A stretch of 7,114 nucleotides of DNA, taken from Actinomycetota bacterium (lineage in GTDB: Bacteria; Actinomycetota; Coriobacteriia; Coriobacteriales; RUG844). The notes below the pieces were generated by a model, which was not told the DNA's origin, ran no database searches, and saw nothing but the letters and a program-made list of their open reading frames with translations. The translations under genes and the position numbers were made by a program. Below, piece by piece: positions 1-6,508 of the stretch. The first letter of the stretch is position 1. Every line of letters starts with the position of its first letter. Location of the stretch: positions 1 through 7,114 of the forward strand of contig JAAXUU010000063.1 of assembly GCA_013335845.1 (NCBI GenBank), read 5' to 3'.

Positions 1-323
1 AAGACGGAGCGATTCTGATCAATACCGCACGGGGTGACCTAGTCGACCAAGAAGCACTTGCAGCAGCGTTGGAATCAGGAAAGGTTTACGGGGCTGGGCT
101 TGACACACTTACACCGGAGCCTGTTTCACTCGATAATCCCCTGCTGAATCTCTCGGCTGATGCGCAGAAACGCGTCACCTTTATGCCCCATGTCGCCGGG
201 ACGACGGCTCAGGCTTTTAAGAAGATGCATCGTACGGCTTGGGAGAACATGATCGCCGTCGCACAGGATCGTACGCCCAGAAACGTCGTCAATCCGGAAA
301 TCAGCTTACGAGATTCTCTCTGA
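1..323 (+). CDS. D-isomer-specific 2-hydroxyacid dehydrogenase, C-terminal part (5' end outside window)
   Basis: The reading frame is open from the left edge (first full codon at base 3) and stops with TGA at 321-323, giving the last 106 residues. Family members run about 310-340 residues, so roughly the first two thirds are missing. The visible part is the end of the NAD-binding domain: the ILINTARG strand with the catalytic Arg, then LVDQEAL, the GAGLDTLTPEP segment with the catalytic Glu, and MPHVAG with the catalytic His. These three residues form the classic triad that reduces a 2-keto acid to a D-2-hydroxy acid, or the reverse, with NAD(H). No ACT regulatory domain follows, so this is not the long form of phosphoglycerate dehydrogenase. 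The substrate (3-phosphoglycerate, pyruvate, 2-ketoisocaproate, glyoxylate) cannot be read from this part. It converges on the acetyltransferase gene with a 17-bp gap. Confidence 0.93.
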   Translation, partial: DGAILINTARGDLVDQEALAAALESGKVYGAGLDTLTPEPVSLDNPLLNLSADAQKRVTFMPHVAGTTAQAFKKMHRTAWENMIAVAQDRTPRNVVNPEISLRDSL

Positions 324-340
324 TCTGCGTCAGCCTAGCT

Positions 341-1093
341 CTATACCGGAAGTTCGATACCGAAGATTTCTCGAAGATACAGCTCGAACTGCTCGCGCGA
401 CTCGATATCCACGCGCTCTTTTTCGCCATTCGTGGTTATGAGGAGACGTTTATCAGTGAGTGAGACCCTGCCGTCGCGTCTTTCGAGATTGGCCAGGTTC
501 CCTTGTTTGAAGTGCGACTCGGGAGCGGTTTCGAAATAATCGCAACGCGCGCGGAAGTCAGACGGAATACGCTCAGTAAGGGTGAAGACATATTTGACTA
601 TCTCCTCGCCCTCTTCCTCCCGTATTAGATTGAACCGATCCCCTTCGGCTTGCTCGACTTTCCATCTGTCGCGGCCATCGAAGGTCCATGTTCCAAGCTC
701 GAAAGGTAGGGGCGCGAAGTAATTGTCCGCAAATCCCACATCCACCATCCAGCGCTTGCCATCGATTGTGGCCATGTTGAAGACGTGGTCGAGGTCGGTT
801 CCGGACTCCCGCACCCGCGCCGAGAACGTCTCGACCGAGAAACCTAATCTGCGCAGCAATTCCGCCAAGAGCAGATTGAGCTCGAAACAGATTCCACCGC
901 GGCGATGGATGACGATCTTGTCGTAGAGCGCTTCGAGATCGAAGACGATAGGAATGCCAAGGGCGATGTTCAGGTTCTCAAAGGGCACCGTCATGCTATG
1001 CTGCGATTGAATACGCGCAAGCGACTCAAGATTGCACGGCAGTTCGTCGTTGATCCCGATTCGTTCAAGATATGTTTTCGTGAATGTGTCCAT
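341..1093 (-). CDS. nat: Arylamine N-acetyltransferase (NAT family)
   Basis: This 250-residue protein has the full NAT signature. The N-terminus reads YLERIG, then a VPFENL motif near residue 36. The catalytic Cys69 lies in RRGGICFELN, His103 in DHVFNM and Asp118 in MVDVGFADN, giving the Cys-His-Asp triad at nearly the positions of characterised bacterial NATs. The family transfers an acyl group from an acyl-CoA to arylamines, arylhydroxylamines or hydrazines in the cytoplasm. The length is slightly shorter than the usual 255-285. I chose the ATG at 1093 because the family normally begins only a few residues before the YLxRIG motif. The frame stays open to an ATG at 1219, but that would add a 42-residue hydrophobic leader unlike the family and cover the divergent regulatory region. 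No ribosome site precedes 1093; a TATAAT lies six bases upstream. The gene diverges from the NimA-like gene. Confidence 0.92.
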   Translation of the reverse strand: MDTFTKTYLERIGINDELPCNLESLARIQSQHSMTVPFENLNIALGIPIVFDLEALYDKIVIHRRGGICFELNLLLAELLRRLGFSVETFSARVRESGTDLDHVFNMATIDGKRWMVDVGFADNYFAPLPFELGTWTFDGRDRWKVEQAEGDRFNLIREEEGEEIVKYVFTLTERIPSDFRARCDYFETAPESHFKQGNLANLERRDGRVSLTDKRLLITTNGEKERVDIESREQFELYLREIFGIELPV

Positions 1094-1099
1094 ATTCGA

Positions 1100-1105
1100 A
1101 TTATA
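1100..1105 (-). promoter_or_regulatory. Candidate -10 hexamer for a leaderless nat transcript
   Basis: The minus strand reads TATAAT here, a perfect -10 consensus, and its last base is six bases before the ATG at 1093. Transcription would begin at or next to the start codon, which fits the absence of a Shine-Dalgarno sequence. No good -35 box is seen 16-18 bases upstream. A second TATAAT on the same strand (1131-1136) could instead give a leader of about 35-40 bases, also without a clear -35. Confidence 0.35.
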
Positions 1106-1130
1106 GACAAACTTCAAGCGGCAATCATAG

Positions 1131-1136
1131 ATTATA
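1131..1136 (-). promoter_or_regulatory. Alternative -10 hexamer for nat
   Basis: This is a second perfect TATAAT on the minus strand, preceded by TG two bases upstream. It would start transcription near 1122-1125 and leave a short untranslated leader before the nat ATG. The -35 region is weak. It competes with the hexamer at 1100-1105 as the nat promoter. Confidence 0.3.
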
Positions 1137-1155
1137 TACAAGAAATTCCCAGCGA

Positions 1156-1165
1156 TTAGCGCTAA
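1156..1165. promoter_or_regulatory. 10-bp perfect palindrome in the divergent intergenic region
   Basis: TTAGCGCTAA is self-complementary over all ten bases. It overlaps a TAAAAT (1163-1168) that resembles a plus-strand -10 hexamer for the NimA-like gene, so it could be an operator covering that promoter. A 10-bp palindrome can occur by chance, and no -35 is visible, so this is tentative. Confidence 0.25.
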
Positions 1166-1175
1166 AATAACTTCA

Positions 1176-1204
1176 CGAACCGCATAGTCGATCAAGGCGG
1201 TTCG
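1176..1204. repeat. Perfect 8-bp inverted repeat with 13-bp spacer (candidate operator or leader hairpin)
   Basis: The arms are CGAACCGC (1176-1183) and GCGGTTCG (1197-1204), exact reverse complements separated by 13 bases. With a two-base bulge, the stem can gain two more T-A pairs outside. It lies between the two divergent starts (1093 and 1277), where a dimeric repressor of either gene would bind. If the NimA-like gene is transcribed from about 1175, the repeat would instead form a hairpin in its 5' leader. There is no T-tract after it on the plus strand, so it is not a typical terminator. Confidence 0.4.
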
Positions 1205-1263
1205 AAATCGAGTAGACATGCCAGGCTCACTGATTGCAGGATTCTGAGCCCGGTTACACTATG

Positions 1264-1268
1264 AGGAG
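1264..1268 (+). promoter_or_regulatory. Ribosome binding site that decides the start of the NimA-like gene
   Basis: AGGAG lies eight bases before the GTG at 1277. It overlaps the earlier in-frame GTG at 1268, which therefore cannot use it, and it shows that the out-of-frame ATG at 1261 is not the start. The chosen start gives the family-like N-terminus MRRKDREI. Confidence 0.8.
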
Positions 1269-1276
1269 TGTGCTGG

Positions 1277-1753
1277 GTGCGCAGAAAAGACAGAGAAATC
1301 TCCGACTTCAACGAAATCGTCGAGGTATTGAAACGTTGCGATGCTTGTACTATCGCCATGAACGATGATGGATATCCCTATCAATTCACATTGAACTATG
1401 GCCTCACGGTGGAAGACGAGCGGCTAACGCTCTACTTCCATAGCGCGAAGCAGGGTAAAAAACTCGGCTTGATAGCCGAAAATGACAAGGCGAGTTTCAC
1501 ATTCGTCAATCCGCAAGAAGCGGTCTTCTCACCCGATACCTGCAAGGCGACGATGTATTTCGAGAGCGTGGTCGGTCGTGGCAAAATCGAATTCGTAGAG
1601 GAGAAACACGAGAAAAGGCTTGCTTTGGACGCAATCGTGGCCAAATACCTCGACGAGAAGATCGAACCTCCCGATGCCGTCATCGACATGACCTGCATCT
1701 TCAAGCTCACCGTCGAAGAAATGACGGGAAAACACCGCAACGCCGATAACTAG
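1277..1753 (+). CDS. NimA-like FMN-binding protein (pyridoxamine 5'-phosphate oxidase family)
   Basis: This 158-residue protein starts at GTG 1277, behind an AGGAG site. Its opening MRRKDREISDFNEI, then CDACTIAMNDDGYPY at residues 21-35 and LNYG near 39, match the 5-nitroimidazole-resistance (Nim) branch of the PPOX split-barrel fold. The FMN-contact segment YFHSAKQGKK (residues 53-62) is clear, with His55 in the position typical of the group. Known Nim proteins bind FMN and have been proposed to reduce nitroimidazole drugs to harmless amines, but most chromosomal relatives have no proven substrate. The family is usually 150-170 residues and dimeric, so this looks complete. It diverges from the arylamine N-acetyltransferase and may share its control region. 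Family assignment is firm. Drug resistance is not shown by the sequence. Confidence 0.9.
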   Translation: MRRKDREISDFNEIVEVLKRCDACTIAMNDDGYPYQFTLNYGLTVEDERLTLYFHSAKQGKKLGLIAENDKASFTFVNPQEAVFSPDTCKATMYFESVVGRGKIEFVEEKHEKRLALDAIVAKYLDEKIEPPDAVIDMTCIFKLTVEEMTGKHRNADN

Positions 1754-1863
1754 CTGTAGATAGGACCGGAACGGAACTCACGGATCTTGGATACCGATCG
1801 ATTGGGAAACCTGTATCCGCCCTCGTATGTATTTATTCGACGGAGCAGGAGTCTATCGCACCC

Positions 1864-2496
1864 TTAGTCCCGCCCCAACATATAGAGCAACGCATTGCAG
1901 ATGGCAGCCGCGACGTTGCTTCCGCCTTTGCGGCCGCGCGCGACGATATACGCGACGTCAGCCTGCATGATAAGCTCCTTCGATTGGACAACATTCACGA
2001 AGCCCACCGGCACGCCGATAACCAAACGTGGTGCTATTCGTCCATCTTGAATCGATTCATAGAGCCGTATAAGGGCCGTAGGAGCATTGCCGATTGCGAA
2101 TATCAATGGGCGATCGAGTAAACACGCCTTATCGATGGACGCCACAGCCCTCGTCGTTCCGTTCGCCTTCGCTGCGTCCGCGACATCCTCGTCCGCCATG
2201 AAGCAGAGAACTTCGCCGCCATACTTCGCAAGTGCTTTCTTGTTGATACCCGCTTTGACCATGTTGGTATCGGTCACGATATATGCACCGTCCTGTATAG
2301 CACGAAGCGCTGCTTCGACGACGCCTTCCGAGAAACACAGGTTATCCGCATAGTCGAAATCCGCCGTCGTATGTATGACACGTTTGATGATAGGTGCGAG
2401 TGTCGGATCGAGCGCGTGTCGAAGCTCGGACTCGATTATCTCGAAACTACGTTTCTCTATTTCCGCAGGGACGACCTGCTCCAATTCAATCTTCAA
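1864..2496 (-). CDS. cbiC: Cobalt-precorrin-8 methylmutase (precorrin-8X methylmutase)
   Basis: This 210-residue protein matches CbiC/CobH, which moves the C11 methyl group to C12 of the corrin ring to give (cobalt-)cobyrinate. The catalytic His42 sits in VIHTTADFDYA. Further family segments are VTDTNMVKAGINK (75-86), AIGNAPTAL (134-142), VIGVPVGFVN (159-168) and ARGRKGGSNVAAAI (186-199). Length is normal. Because the neighbours include CbiP and CbiB and the organism looks anaerobic, the cobalt-containing substrate is inferred. The start is a TTG at 2496 whose last two bases are in the TGA of cobO (TTGA overlap). A GAGAGGG site nine bases upstream supports it, so translation is probably coupled to cobO. 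It is the last gene of the visible operon and converges on the NimA-like gene across 110 bp. Confidence 0.95.
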   Translation of the reverse strand: MKIELEQVVPAEIEKRSFEIIESELRHALDPTLAPIIKRVIHTTADFDYADNLCFSEGVVEAALRAIQDGAYIVTDTNMVKAGINKKALAKYGGEVLCFMADEDVADAAKANGTTRAVASIDKACLLDRPLIFAIGNAPTALIRLYESIQDGRIAPRLVIGVPVGFVNVVQSKELIMQADVAYIVARGRKGGSNVAAAICNALLYMLGRD

Positions 2497-3017
2497 AATT
2501 CGACACCCTCTCTGGCAAAAAACCCTTGGTCGTAGGGATGCTTTATCTTACGCATCTCCGTCACGTAATCTGCAACATCTATGAACTCCTGTGGTGCGTT
2601 GCGCCCGGTCAAGACGAGTTCCAGCTCCTCCGGCTTATCTTCGATAAGCGAATCCAGGAACTCCCTATCGAGCAGATCGTGATTATATGCTGATATAACC
2701 TCATCGAGTACCAGTAGATCACACTCTTTTCGACGCGCTTTTTTACAAGCGACATCGAGAAGTGCATCGTGTTCCGTGCGTACCTTGGCCCGCTCATCCT
2801 CGGACATGGACTTGAAAAACTTGTGTTCCTCCTTGAGCCTGAGTACGGAGATGTTCGGCACGTAGCCAAGCGAACGCAACTCGCCGCACGTCCTCCCCTT
2901 TGAGAACTGTATGATGAGAACCCGTTTCCCATATCCTGCGAAACGTAGTGCCAAGCCGAGCGCAGCCGTCGTCTTCCCTTTGCCATCACCAGTGTAGACG
3001 TGAATCAAGCCCTTCAT
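2493..3017 (-). CDS. cobO: Corrinoid (cob(I)alamin) adenosyltransferase, CobA/CobO/BtuR type
   Basis: This 174-residue P-loop enzyme transfers the 5'-deoxyadenosyl group of ATP to the reduced cobalt of corrinoids, in de novo synthesis and in salvage. The N-terminal [13 protein letters not shown] (8-20) is the Walker A motif, VLDEV (103-107) is the Walker B strand, LTGRNAP (136-142) is a conserved family loop, and the protein ends with the family signature FFAREGVEF. It lacks the 20-25 residue N-terminal extension of the enteric BtuR proteins; other bacterial members are similarly short. The ATG at 3017 overlaps the TGA of cbiP (ATGA), and a GGAGG site lies seven bases upstream, inside cbiP. 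The order cbiP-cobO-cbiC suggests coupled translation. It is not the unrelated PduO- or EutT-type adenosyltransferase. Confidence 0.95.
   Translation of the reverse strand: MKGLIHVYTGDGKGKTTAALGLALRFAGYGKRVLIIQFSKGRTCGELRSLGYVPNISVLRLKEEHKFFKSMSEDERAKVRTEHDALLDVACKKARRKECDLLVLDEVISAYNHDLLDREFLDSLIEDKPEELELVLTGRNAPQEFIDVADYVTEMRKIKHPYDQGFFAREGVEF
2506..2512 (-). promoter_or_regulatory. Ribosome binding site for cbiC supporting a TTG start
   Basis: The minus strand reads GAGAGGG inside the end of cobO, nine bases before the TTG at 2496. No ATG or GTG is better placed, so this site decides the unusual start. Confidence 0.65.
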
Positions 3018-4504
3018 ACGCCTTCCTCCAAGATACGGTAGACGGAATCCATGTCGAGACTCTCGCGTATGGCATACGCCAACATGTCATATTGCAGCTC
3101 TTTATAAGCTACATAATCGAATGATCCGAGTTCCGTCACGTCGATGCCCTTCATATCACAGAGAGCCGCAAAGAGTGCCGACCTGCATTCCGAGGAATCG
3201 AAGAAGCCATGCAGATAACTCCCATAGACATTACCGGAAGTACATCCATCGGCAATGCCACCATCGAGCATGACCAAGGTTTGTGCACCACTCTTGAGCG
3301 TGGTGGCTCCCATATGGATCTCGTAGCCTTCCACAAGGGCTCCTCCGAGTTTGGAGAACGCACCTTCCAGAGGTCGGACCCTCCCCGTCACGCGGGTCCG
3401 ATGTTTTTCCGCTTCGAATTCCGTGAGGACAGGCAGCAATCCCATTCCTTCGATGGATCCGCCACCTTCGGCTCCTTCGCTGTCCGTGATGCGTTCGCCC
3501 AGCATCTGGTAGCCTCCGCATATGCCGAAAACAGGCATCCCATTCGCAGCGAGTTTCTTTATCGACGCTTCCAATCCGCACTGGCGCAGCCACTTGAAAT
3601 CGGATATCGTACTTTTCGTACCGGGCAGTATAACCATATCCGGTCGACCGAGCTCCTTGGCAGATGCCACATAGCGGACCGCAACTCCGGATGTCGCTTC
3701 CAATGCCGAGAAATCCGTGAAGTTAGAGATGCGCGGAAGACGTATGGCCGCGATATCGATTTTGGCAATCCGCTTGGATTTGAAGCGTTCTGTCAGGCTG
3801 TCTTCATCCTCGATATCAACGTCCAAGTACGGAACCACCCCTAGCACGGACTTCCCCGTTATCTCCTCCAGCATCGACAACCCGGGACGCAGTATCTCCA
3901 AATCACCCCGGAATTTATTTATTATCGTGGCTTTGACGAGGTCGCGTTCGCTTTCGTCCAACAACATAAGAGTACCCGCAAGTTGTGCGAACACTCCCCC
4001 GCGATCGATATCCCCCACTAGGAGCACGGGAGCCTTCGCGAGTTTCGCCATGCCCATATTCACGATGTCATCCTTTTTGAGGTTGATTTCGGCGGGACTT
4101 CCGGCACCCTCTATGACGATGATATCGTTTTGCGCGGACAGTGTTTCGAACGCCTCCGTAATAGCCGGAACAAGTTCATGCTTCATGGCGAAGTATTCCT
4201 CAGCTGTCATATTTCCGACCACCTCGCCGTTCACAATCACCTGCGACCCCATGTCGGTGACCGGTTTGAGAAGGATGGGATTCATCAACACCGAAGGCTC
4301 GATGCCACACGCTTCCGCCTGCACGACCTGGGCACGCCCCATTTCAAGACCCTCGTTCGTGATAAAGGAATTCAACGCCATGTTCTGACTCTTGAAGGGT
4401 GCGACCTTGTAACCATCCTGCTTGAACACTCGACAGAGCCCGGCTGTCAGTATGCTTTTCCCCGCATTGGACATCGTCCCCTGTATCATGATCGCCTTAG
4501 CCAT
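3014..4504 (-). CDS. cbiP: Cobyric acid synthase, glutamine-hydrolysing (CbiP/CobQ)
   Basis: This 496-residue enzyme amidates the b, d, e and g carboxylates of adenosylcobyrinate a,c-diamide using ATP and glutamine. The N-terminal dethiobiotin-synthase-like domain has a P-loop-type [13 protein letters not shown] (7-19), then [11 protein letters not shown] (37-47), [11 protein letters not shown] (132-142) and [11 protein letters not shown] (163-173). The C-terminal class-I glutaminase-like domain has [10 protein letters not shown] (293-302), the nucleophile Cys329 in [10 protein letters not shown], and His432 in YGSYLHGFF. Both domains and the length (usually 480-510) are intact. I start at the ATG 4504: GAGG is six bases upstream and the P-loop strand begins at once. 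The frame is open 60 codons further up, but that stretch is a shadow of cobD. The start overlaps the cobD stop by 8 nt. The separate a,c-diamide synthase (CbiA) is not in the window. Confidence 0.97.
   Translation of the reverse strand: MAKAIMIQGTMSNAGKSILTAGLCRVFKQDGYKVAPFKSQNMALNSFITNEGLEMGRAQVVQAEACGIEPSVLMNPILLKPVTDMGSQVIVNGEVVGNMTAEEYFAMKHELVPAITEAFETLSAQNDIIVIEGAGSPAEINLKKDDIVNMGMAKLAKAPVLLVGDIDRGGVFAQLAGTLMLLDESERDLVKATIINKFRGDLEILRPGLSMLEEITGKSVLGVVPYLDVDIEDEDSLTERFKSKRIAKIDIAAIRLPRISNFTDFSALEATSGVAVRYVASAKELGRPDMVILPGTKSTISDFKWLRQCGLEASIKKLAANGMPVFGICGGYQMLGERITDSEGAEGGGSIEGMGLLPVLTEFEAEKHRTRVTGRVRPLEGAFSKLGGALVEGYEIHMGATTLKSGAQTLVMLDGGIADGCTSGNVYGSYLHGFFDSSECRSALFAALCDMKGIDVTELGSFDYVAYKELQYDMLAYAIRESLDMDSVYRILEEGV
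3025..3029 (-). promoter_or_regulatory. Ribosome binding site for cobO
   Basis: GGAGG on the minus strand, inside the last codons of cbiP, sits seven bases before the cobO ATG. It allows efficient re-initiation at the ATGA overlap. Confidence 0.75.
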
Positions 4505-5534
4505 TGAGCACCTCTTCGATTGCCTGCACGAGTGCCGCATTCTGCGGATGCAGTTTGATGCCGACACGGAAATATCGTTCGTCCAAACCCCCGAAGTTCG
4601 CGCAACGACGAACCAGTATCCCTTTACGCAAGAGCGGTTCGTAGAGCGGCACCTCACTCTTGATAAGAAGGAAATTCGCGTCACTGTCGAAAACGGAAAG
4701 ATTTCGTGCTTGCAATTCCAGCACCATGTAGTCCCGTTCCTTCTTCACGAATTCCTGAGTTCGCTGCCCCAAGCCTTCGCACGACAATGCAGCCAATCCT
4801 GCCACCTGTGCCACCGAAGATACGCTCCAGCATTGCGCGCTTTGCTCGGCGGCCTGCAGTATCTCGTGATTGCCGCTCAACATATAGCCAAGCCGGAGAC
4901 CTGCCATGGAATAGATCTTGGTGAAAGCCTTTAAGATGACGATATTCTGATTCTCTTTGATGAGAGGGACAAGCGACTCCCCTGAAGTGAATGGCAGGAA
5001 GCACTCATCTACCACGAGCAACGCTCCGGTTTCCTCGCATCGTCTCGCGACGCCTCGGAGTAGCGAGACATCGGTAAGCTTACCTGTAGGATTGTTGGGA
5101 TTGCATAGGAAGACCATGTCGATATCAGGTGTGATCTCACCCAAGATGCGTTCGGTCAGCGCGAATCCCTCCGCTTCACTCAGTTCGTGATACACGATCT
5201 CGCTTCCGCAGAGCAGCGCCGCCCTTTCATACTCCGAAAAGGTGGGTGCAAGCACCAAGGTGCGTTTGGGATGCTTAGATGCACAGATTCTGTAAATGAG
5301 ATCCGCGGCACCGTTACCGCATAGTACGTCGGCAGGGTCTACGGCCTCGTGCACCGCGATTGCGGTGCGAAGGGCACGACACTCGGTATCCGGATAGGAT
5401 TCATACTCGTCGATATGCGAGATGATGGCATCTTTCACAGTCTGTGGCATACCCAGAGGGTTTATGTTCACAGAAAAATCAATGAGGACATCCCTGTTAG
5501 AGAAAATGTCACCGCCGTGCTCGTAGTGTCGCAT
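4497..5534 (-). CDS. cobD: L-threonine-O-3-phosphate decarboxylase (CobD, HisC-like class I/II aminotransferase fold)
   Basis: This 345-residue PLP enzyme should decarboxylate threonine phosphate to (R)-1-amino-2-propanol phosphate, the linker that joins corrin ring to lower-ligand nucleotide. It opens with YEHGGDIF, a hallmark of cobalamin CobD rather than of HisC, then [10 protein letters not shown] (19-28). PLP-contact motifs follow: GNGAADLIY (73-81), CNPNNPTG (144-151), Asp176 in VVDECF, and the Schiff-base Lys206 in [15 protein letters not shown]. Arg323 in YFRVGIK is the usual carboxylate-binding Arg. Length is normal (340-370). HisC is the main alternative, but the N-terminus and the place between cbiB and cbiP favour CobD. 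The ATG at 5534 has a consensus AGGAGG nine bases upstream. The first 67 bases overlap the end of cbiB. Confidence 0.92.
   Translation of the reverse strand: MRHYEHGGDIFSNRDVLIDFSVNINPLGMPQTVKDAIISHIDEYESYPDTECRALRTAIAVHEAVDPADVLCGNGAADLIYRICASKHPKRTLVLAPTFSEYERAALLCGSEIVYHELSEAEGFALTERILGEITPDIDMVFLCNPNNPTGKLTDVSLLRGVARRCEETGALLVVDECFLPFTSGESLVPLIKENQNIVILKAFTKIYSMAGLRLGYMLSGNHEILQAAEQSAQCWSVSSVAQVAGLAALSCEGLGQRTQEFVKKERDYMVLELQARNLSVFDSDANFLLIKSEVPLYEPLLRKGILVRRCANFGGLDERYFRVGIKLHPQNAALVQAIEEVLNG
4509..4514 (-). promoter_or_regulatory. Ribosome binding site for cbiP
   Basis: GAGGTG on the minus strand, within the last codons of cobD, has its GAGG six bases before the ATG at 4504. It fixes the start against the longer open frame reaching 4684. 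Confidence 0.65.
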
Positions 5535-6508
5535 AGATACAAACCTCCTATCAGAATAACGCGTACCATCAGTGCAAGTATCAACATCGATAGTGCTGCC
5601 GCATACATCAAACGATTGGCGCGTGGGATATCCTCCGGCTCGATCGGGCGCATATCATCGCCTATGAAAGGCTTTTCGTGAAGCTTACCGAAATAATATG
5701 CGTCACCTGCAAGTCGAACATTCAAGGCCCCCGCGCACACAGCTTCGGTATGTGCGGAATTAGGACTTGCGTGGTTCCTTCGGTCACGCCTATATATGCG
5801 GCGGGCATTCCTTCCATCCAGCCCCACGAGACCTGAAGTGAGTATCATGAGCTGCGCCGCAAGCCGAGCAGGAAGATAACTCATACAGTCATCGAGTTTG
5901 GCTGCTGCGCGACCGAAATCCAGATATCGTTCGTTTCTATATCCCACCATGGAATCCATGGTATTCACTGCTTTGTACAGGCAACCGAACACCGCGCCGC
6001 CCAACATACAATAGAATATCGGTGCGACAACTCCGTCCGAGGTGTTCTCGGCCACGGTTTCGACAGCAGCTTTAGCAACGCCCGCCTCGTCGAGACCCTT
6101 TGTGTCACGTCCCACGATCATGGAAACCGCCAGCTGTGCTCCAGGAAGGTCGTGTTCTTTCAACTTGCCATAAACCGCCATGCTCTCTTTTTCCAAATCC
6201 TTCGCGGCGAAGAGTTGCCAACACAAAAAGGACTCGACTACCATTCCAAGCAGGGGTGCGAAATGGTAGGTGATAACGAGAACAAGCAAAGGCAGACCGG
6301 CGCCGATAAGGATCGTCAGTACAACAAGTAACACACCGCCGGCCCGCTCTCCACCGGGTGTTTTCGGCAGTAAGGCTCGAAGGACCTTTTCCAATGCGGC
6401 GATCGTCTTCCCCATGCCGACCACGATATGCGGGAAACCTCGCGGATCTCCCAGCAGCAGATCGAGTAGGAACCCGAATAGGAGCGCCAATGTCGAAAGT
6501 GTCAGCAT
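5468..6508 (-). CDS. cbiB: Adenosylcobinamide-phosphate synthase, membrane protein (CbiB; CobD of the Pseudomonas naming)
   Basis: This 346-residue membrane protein joins adenosylcobyric acid to aminopropanol phosphate (product of the neighbouring CobD) to give adenosylcobinamide phosphate. Family motifs in order: LLLGDPRGFPH (17-27), IVGRDTKGLDEAGVAKAAVETVAENTSDG in two overlapping parts (131-143 and 146-159), KAVNTMDSMVGYRNERY (179-195), SPNSAHTEA (248-256), and YYFGKLHEKPFIG (271-283). Hydrophobic segments lie near residues 2-19, 58-82, 156-178 and 302-325. The enzyme is about 20-25 residues longer than the usual 310-325: residues 325-346 form a tail read through the start of cobD, a 67-nt overlap. 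The ATG at 6508 overlaps the cobC stop by 7 nt, with a weak GGGTGG upstream. Confidence 0.95.
   Translation of the reverse strand: MLTLSTLALLFGFLLDLLLGDPRGFPHIVVGMGKTIAALEKVLRALLPKTPGGERAGGVLLVVLTILIGAGLPLLVLVITYHFAPLLGMVVESFLCWQLFAAKDLEKESMAVYGKLKEHDLPGAQLAVSMIVGRDTKGLDEAGVAKAAVETVAENTSDGVVAPIFYCMLGGAVFGCLYKAVNTMDSMVGYRNERYLDFGRAAAKLDDCMSYLPARLAAQLMILTSGLVGLDGRNARRIYRRDRRNHASPNSAHTEAVCAGALNVRLAGDAYYFGKLHEKPFIGDDMRPIEPEDIPRANRLMYAAALSMLILALMVRVILIGGLYLCDTTSTAVTFSLTGMSSLIFL
5544..5549 (-). promoter_or_regulatory. Consensus ribosome binding site for cobD inside cbiB
   Basis: AGGAGG on the minus strand, nine bases before the cobD ATG, is the strongest ribosome site in the operon. It lies inside the 3' part of cbiB and is immediately preceded and overlapped by TGA TAG (5553-5548) in the frame one base ahead of cbiB. 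Confidence 0.85.

Noticed and set aside
1094..1219. A 42-residue hydrophobic N-terminal extension of nat, resembling a membrane anchor
   Set aside because: NATs are soluble and start next to YLxRIG; no good ribosome site precedes 1219, and the region holds dyads and promoter-like hexamers.
1261..1270. ATG at 1261 or GTG at 1268 as start of the NimA-like gene
   Set aside because: The ATG is out of frame, and the GTG overlaps the AGGAG site; GTG 1277 has correct spacing and gives the family N-terminus.
1789..1818. GGATAC/GTATCC hairpin in the 110-bp convergent gap, as a terminator
   Set aside because: The stem is only six pairs with an 18-base loop, and there is no T-tract after it on either strand. 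I see no convincing terminator or other feature in 1754-1863.
3209..3844. A 211-codon open frame on the plus strand opposite cbiP
   Set aside because: It is antisense to well-conserved CbiP motifs, has no ribosome site or recognisable motif, and its composition is that of a shadow frame.
3717..4388. A 223-codon open frame on the plus strand opposite cbiP
   Set aside because: It is the direct antisense of the conserved CbiP N-terminal domain, low-complexity in Ser, and without family features.
4505..4684. Sixty extra N-terminal codons for cbiP
   Set aside because: The stretch reads as a Ser/Arg-rich shadow of cobD, and the start at 4504 has a ribosome site and the family-typical N-terminus.
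4422..4934. A 170-codon plus-strand frame opposite cobD and the cbiP start
   Set aside because: It is explained as antisense to the conserved CobD C-terminal domain; no independent evidence of coding.
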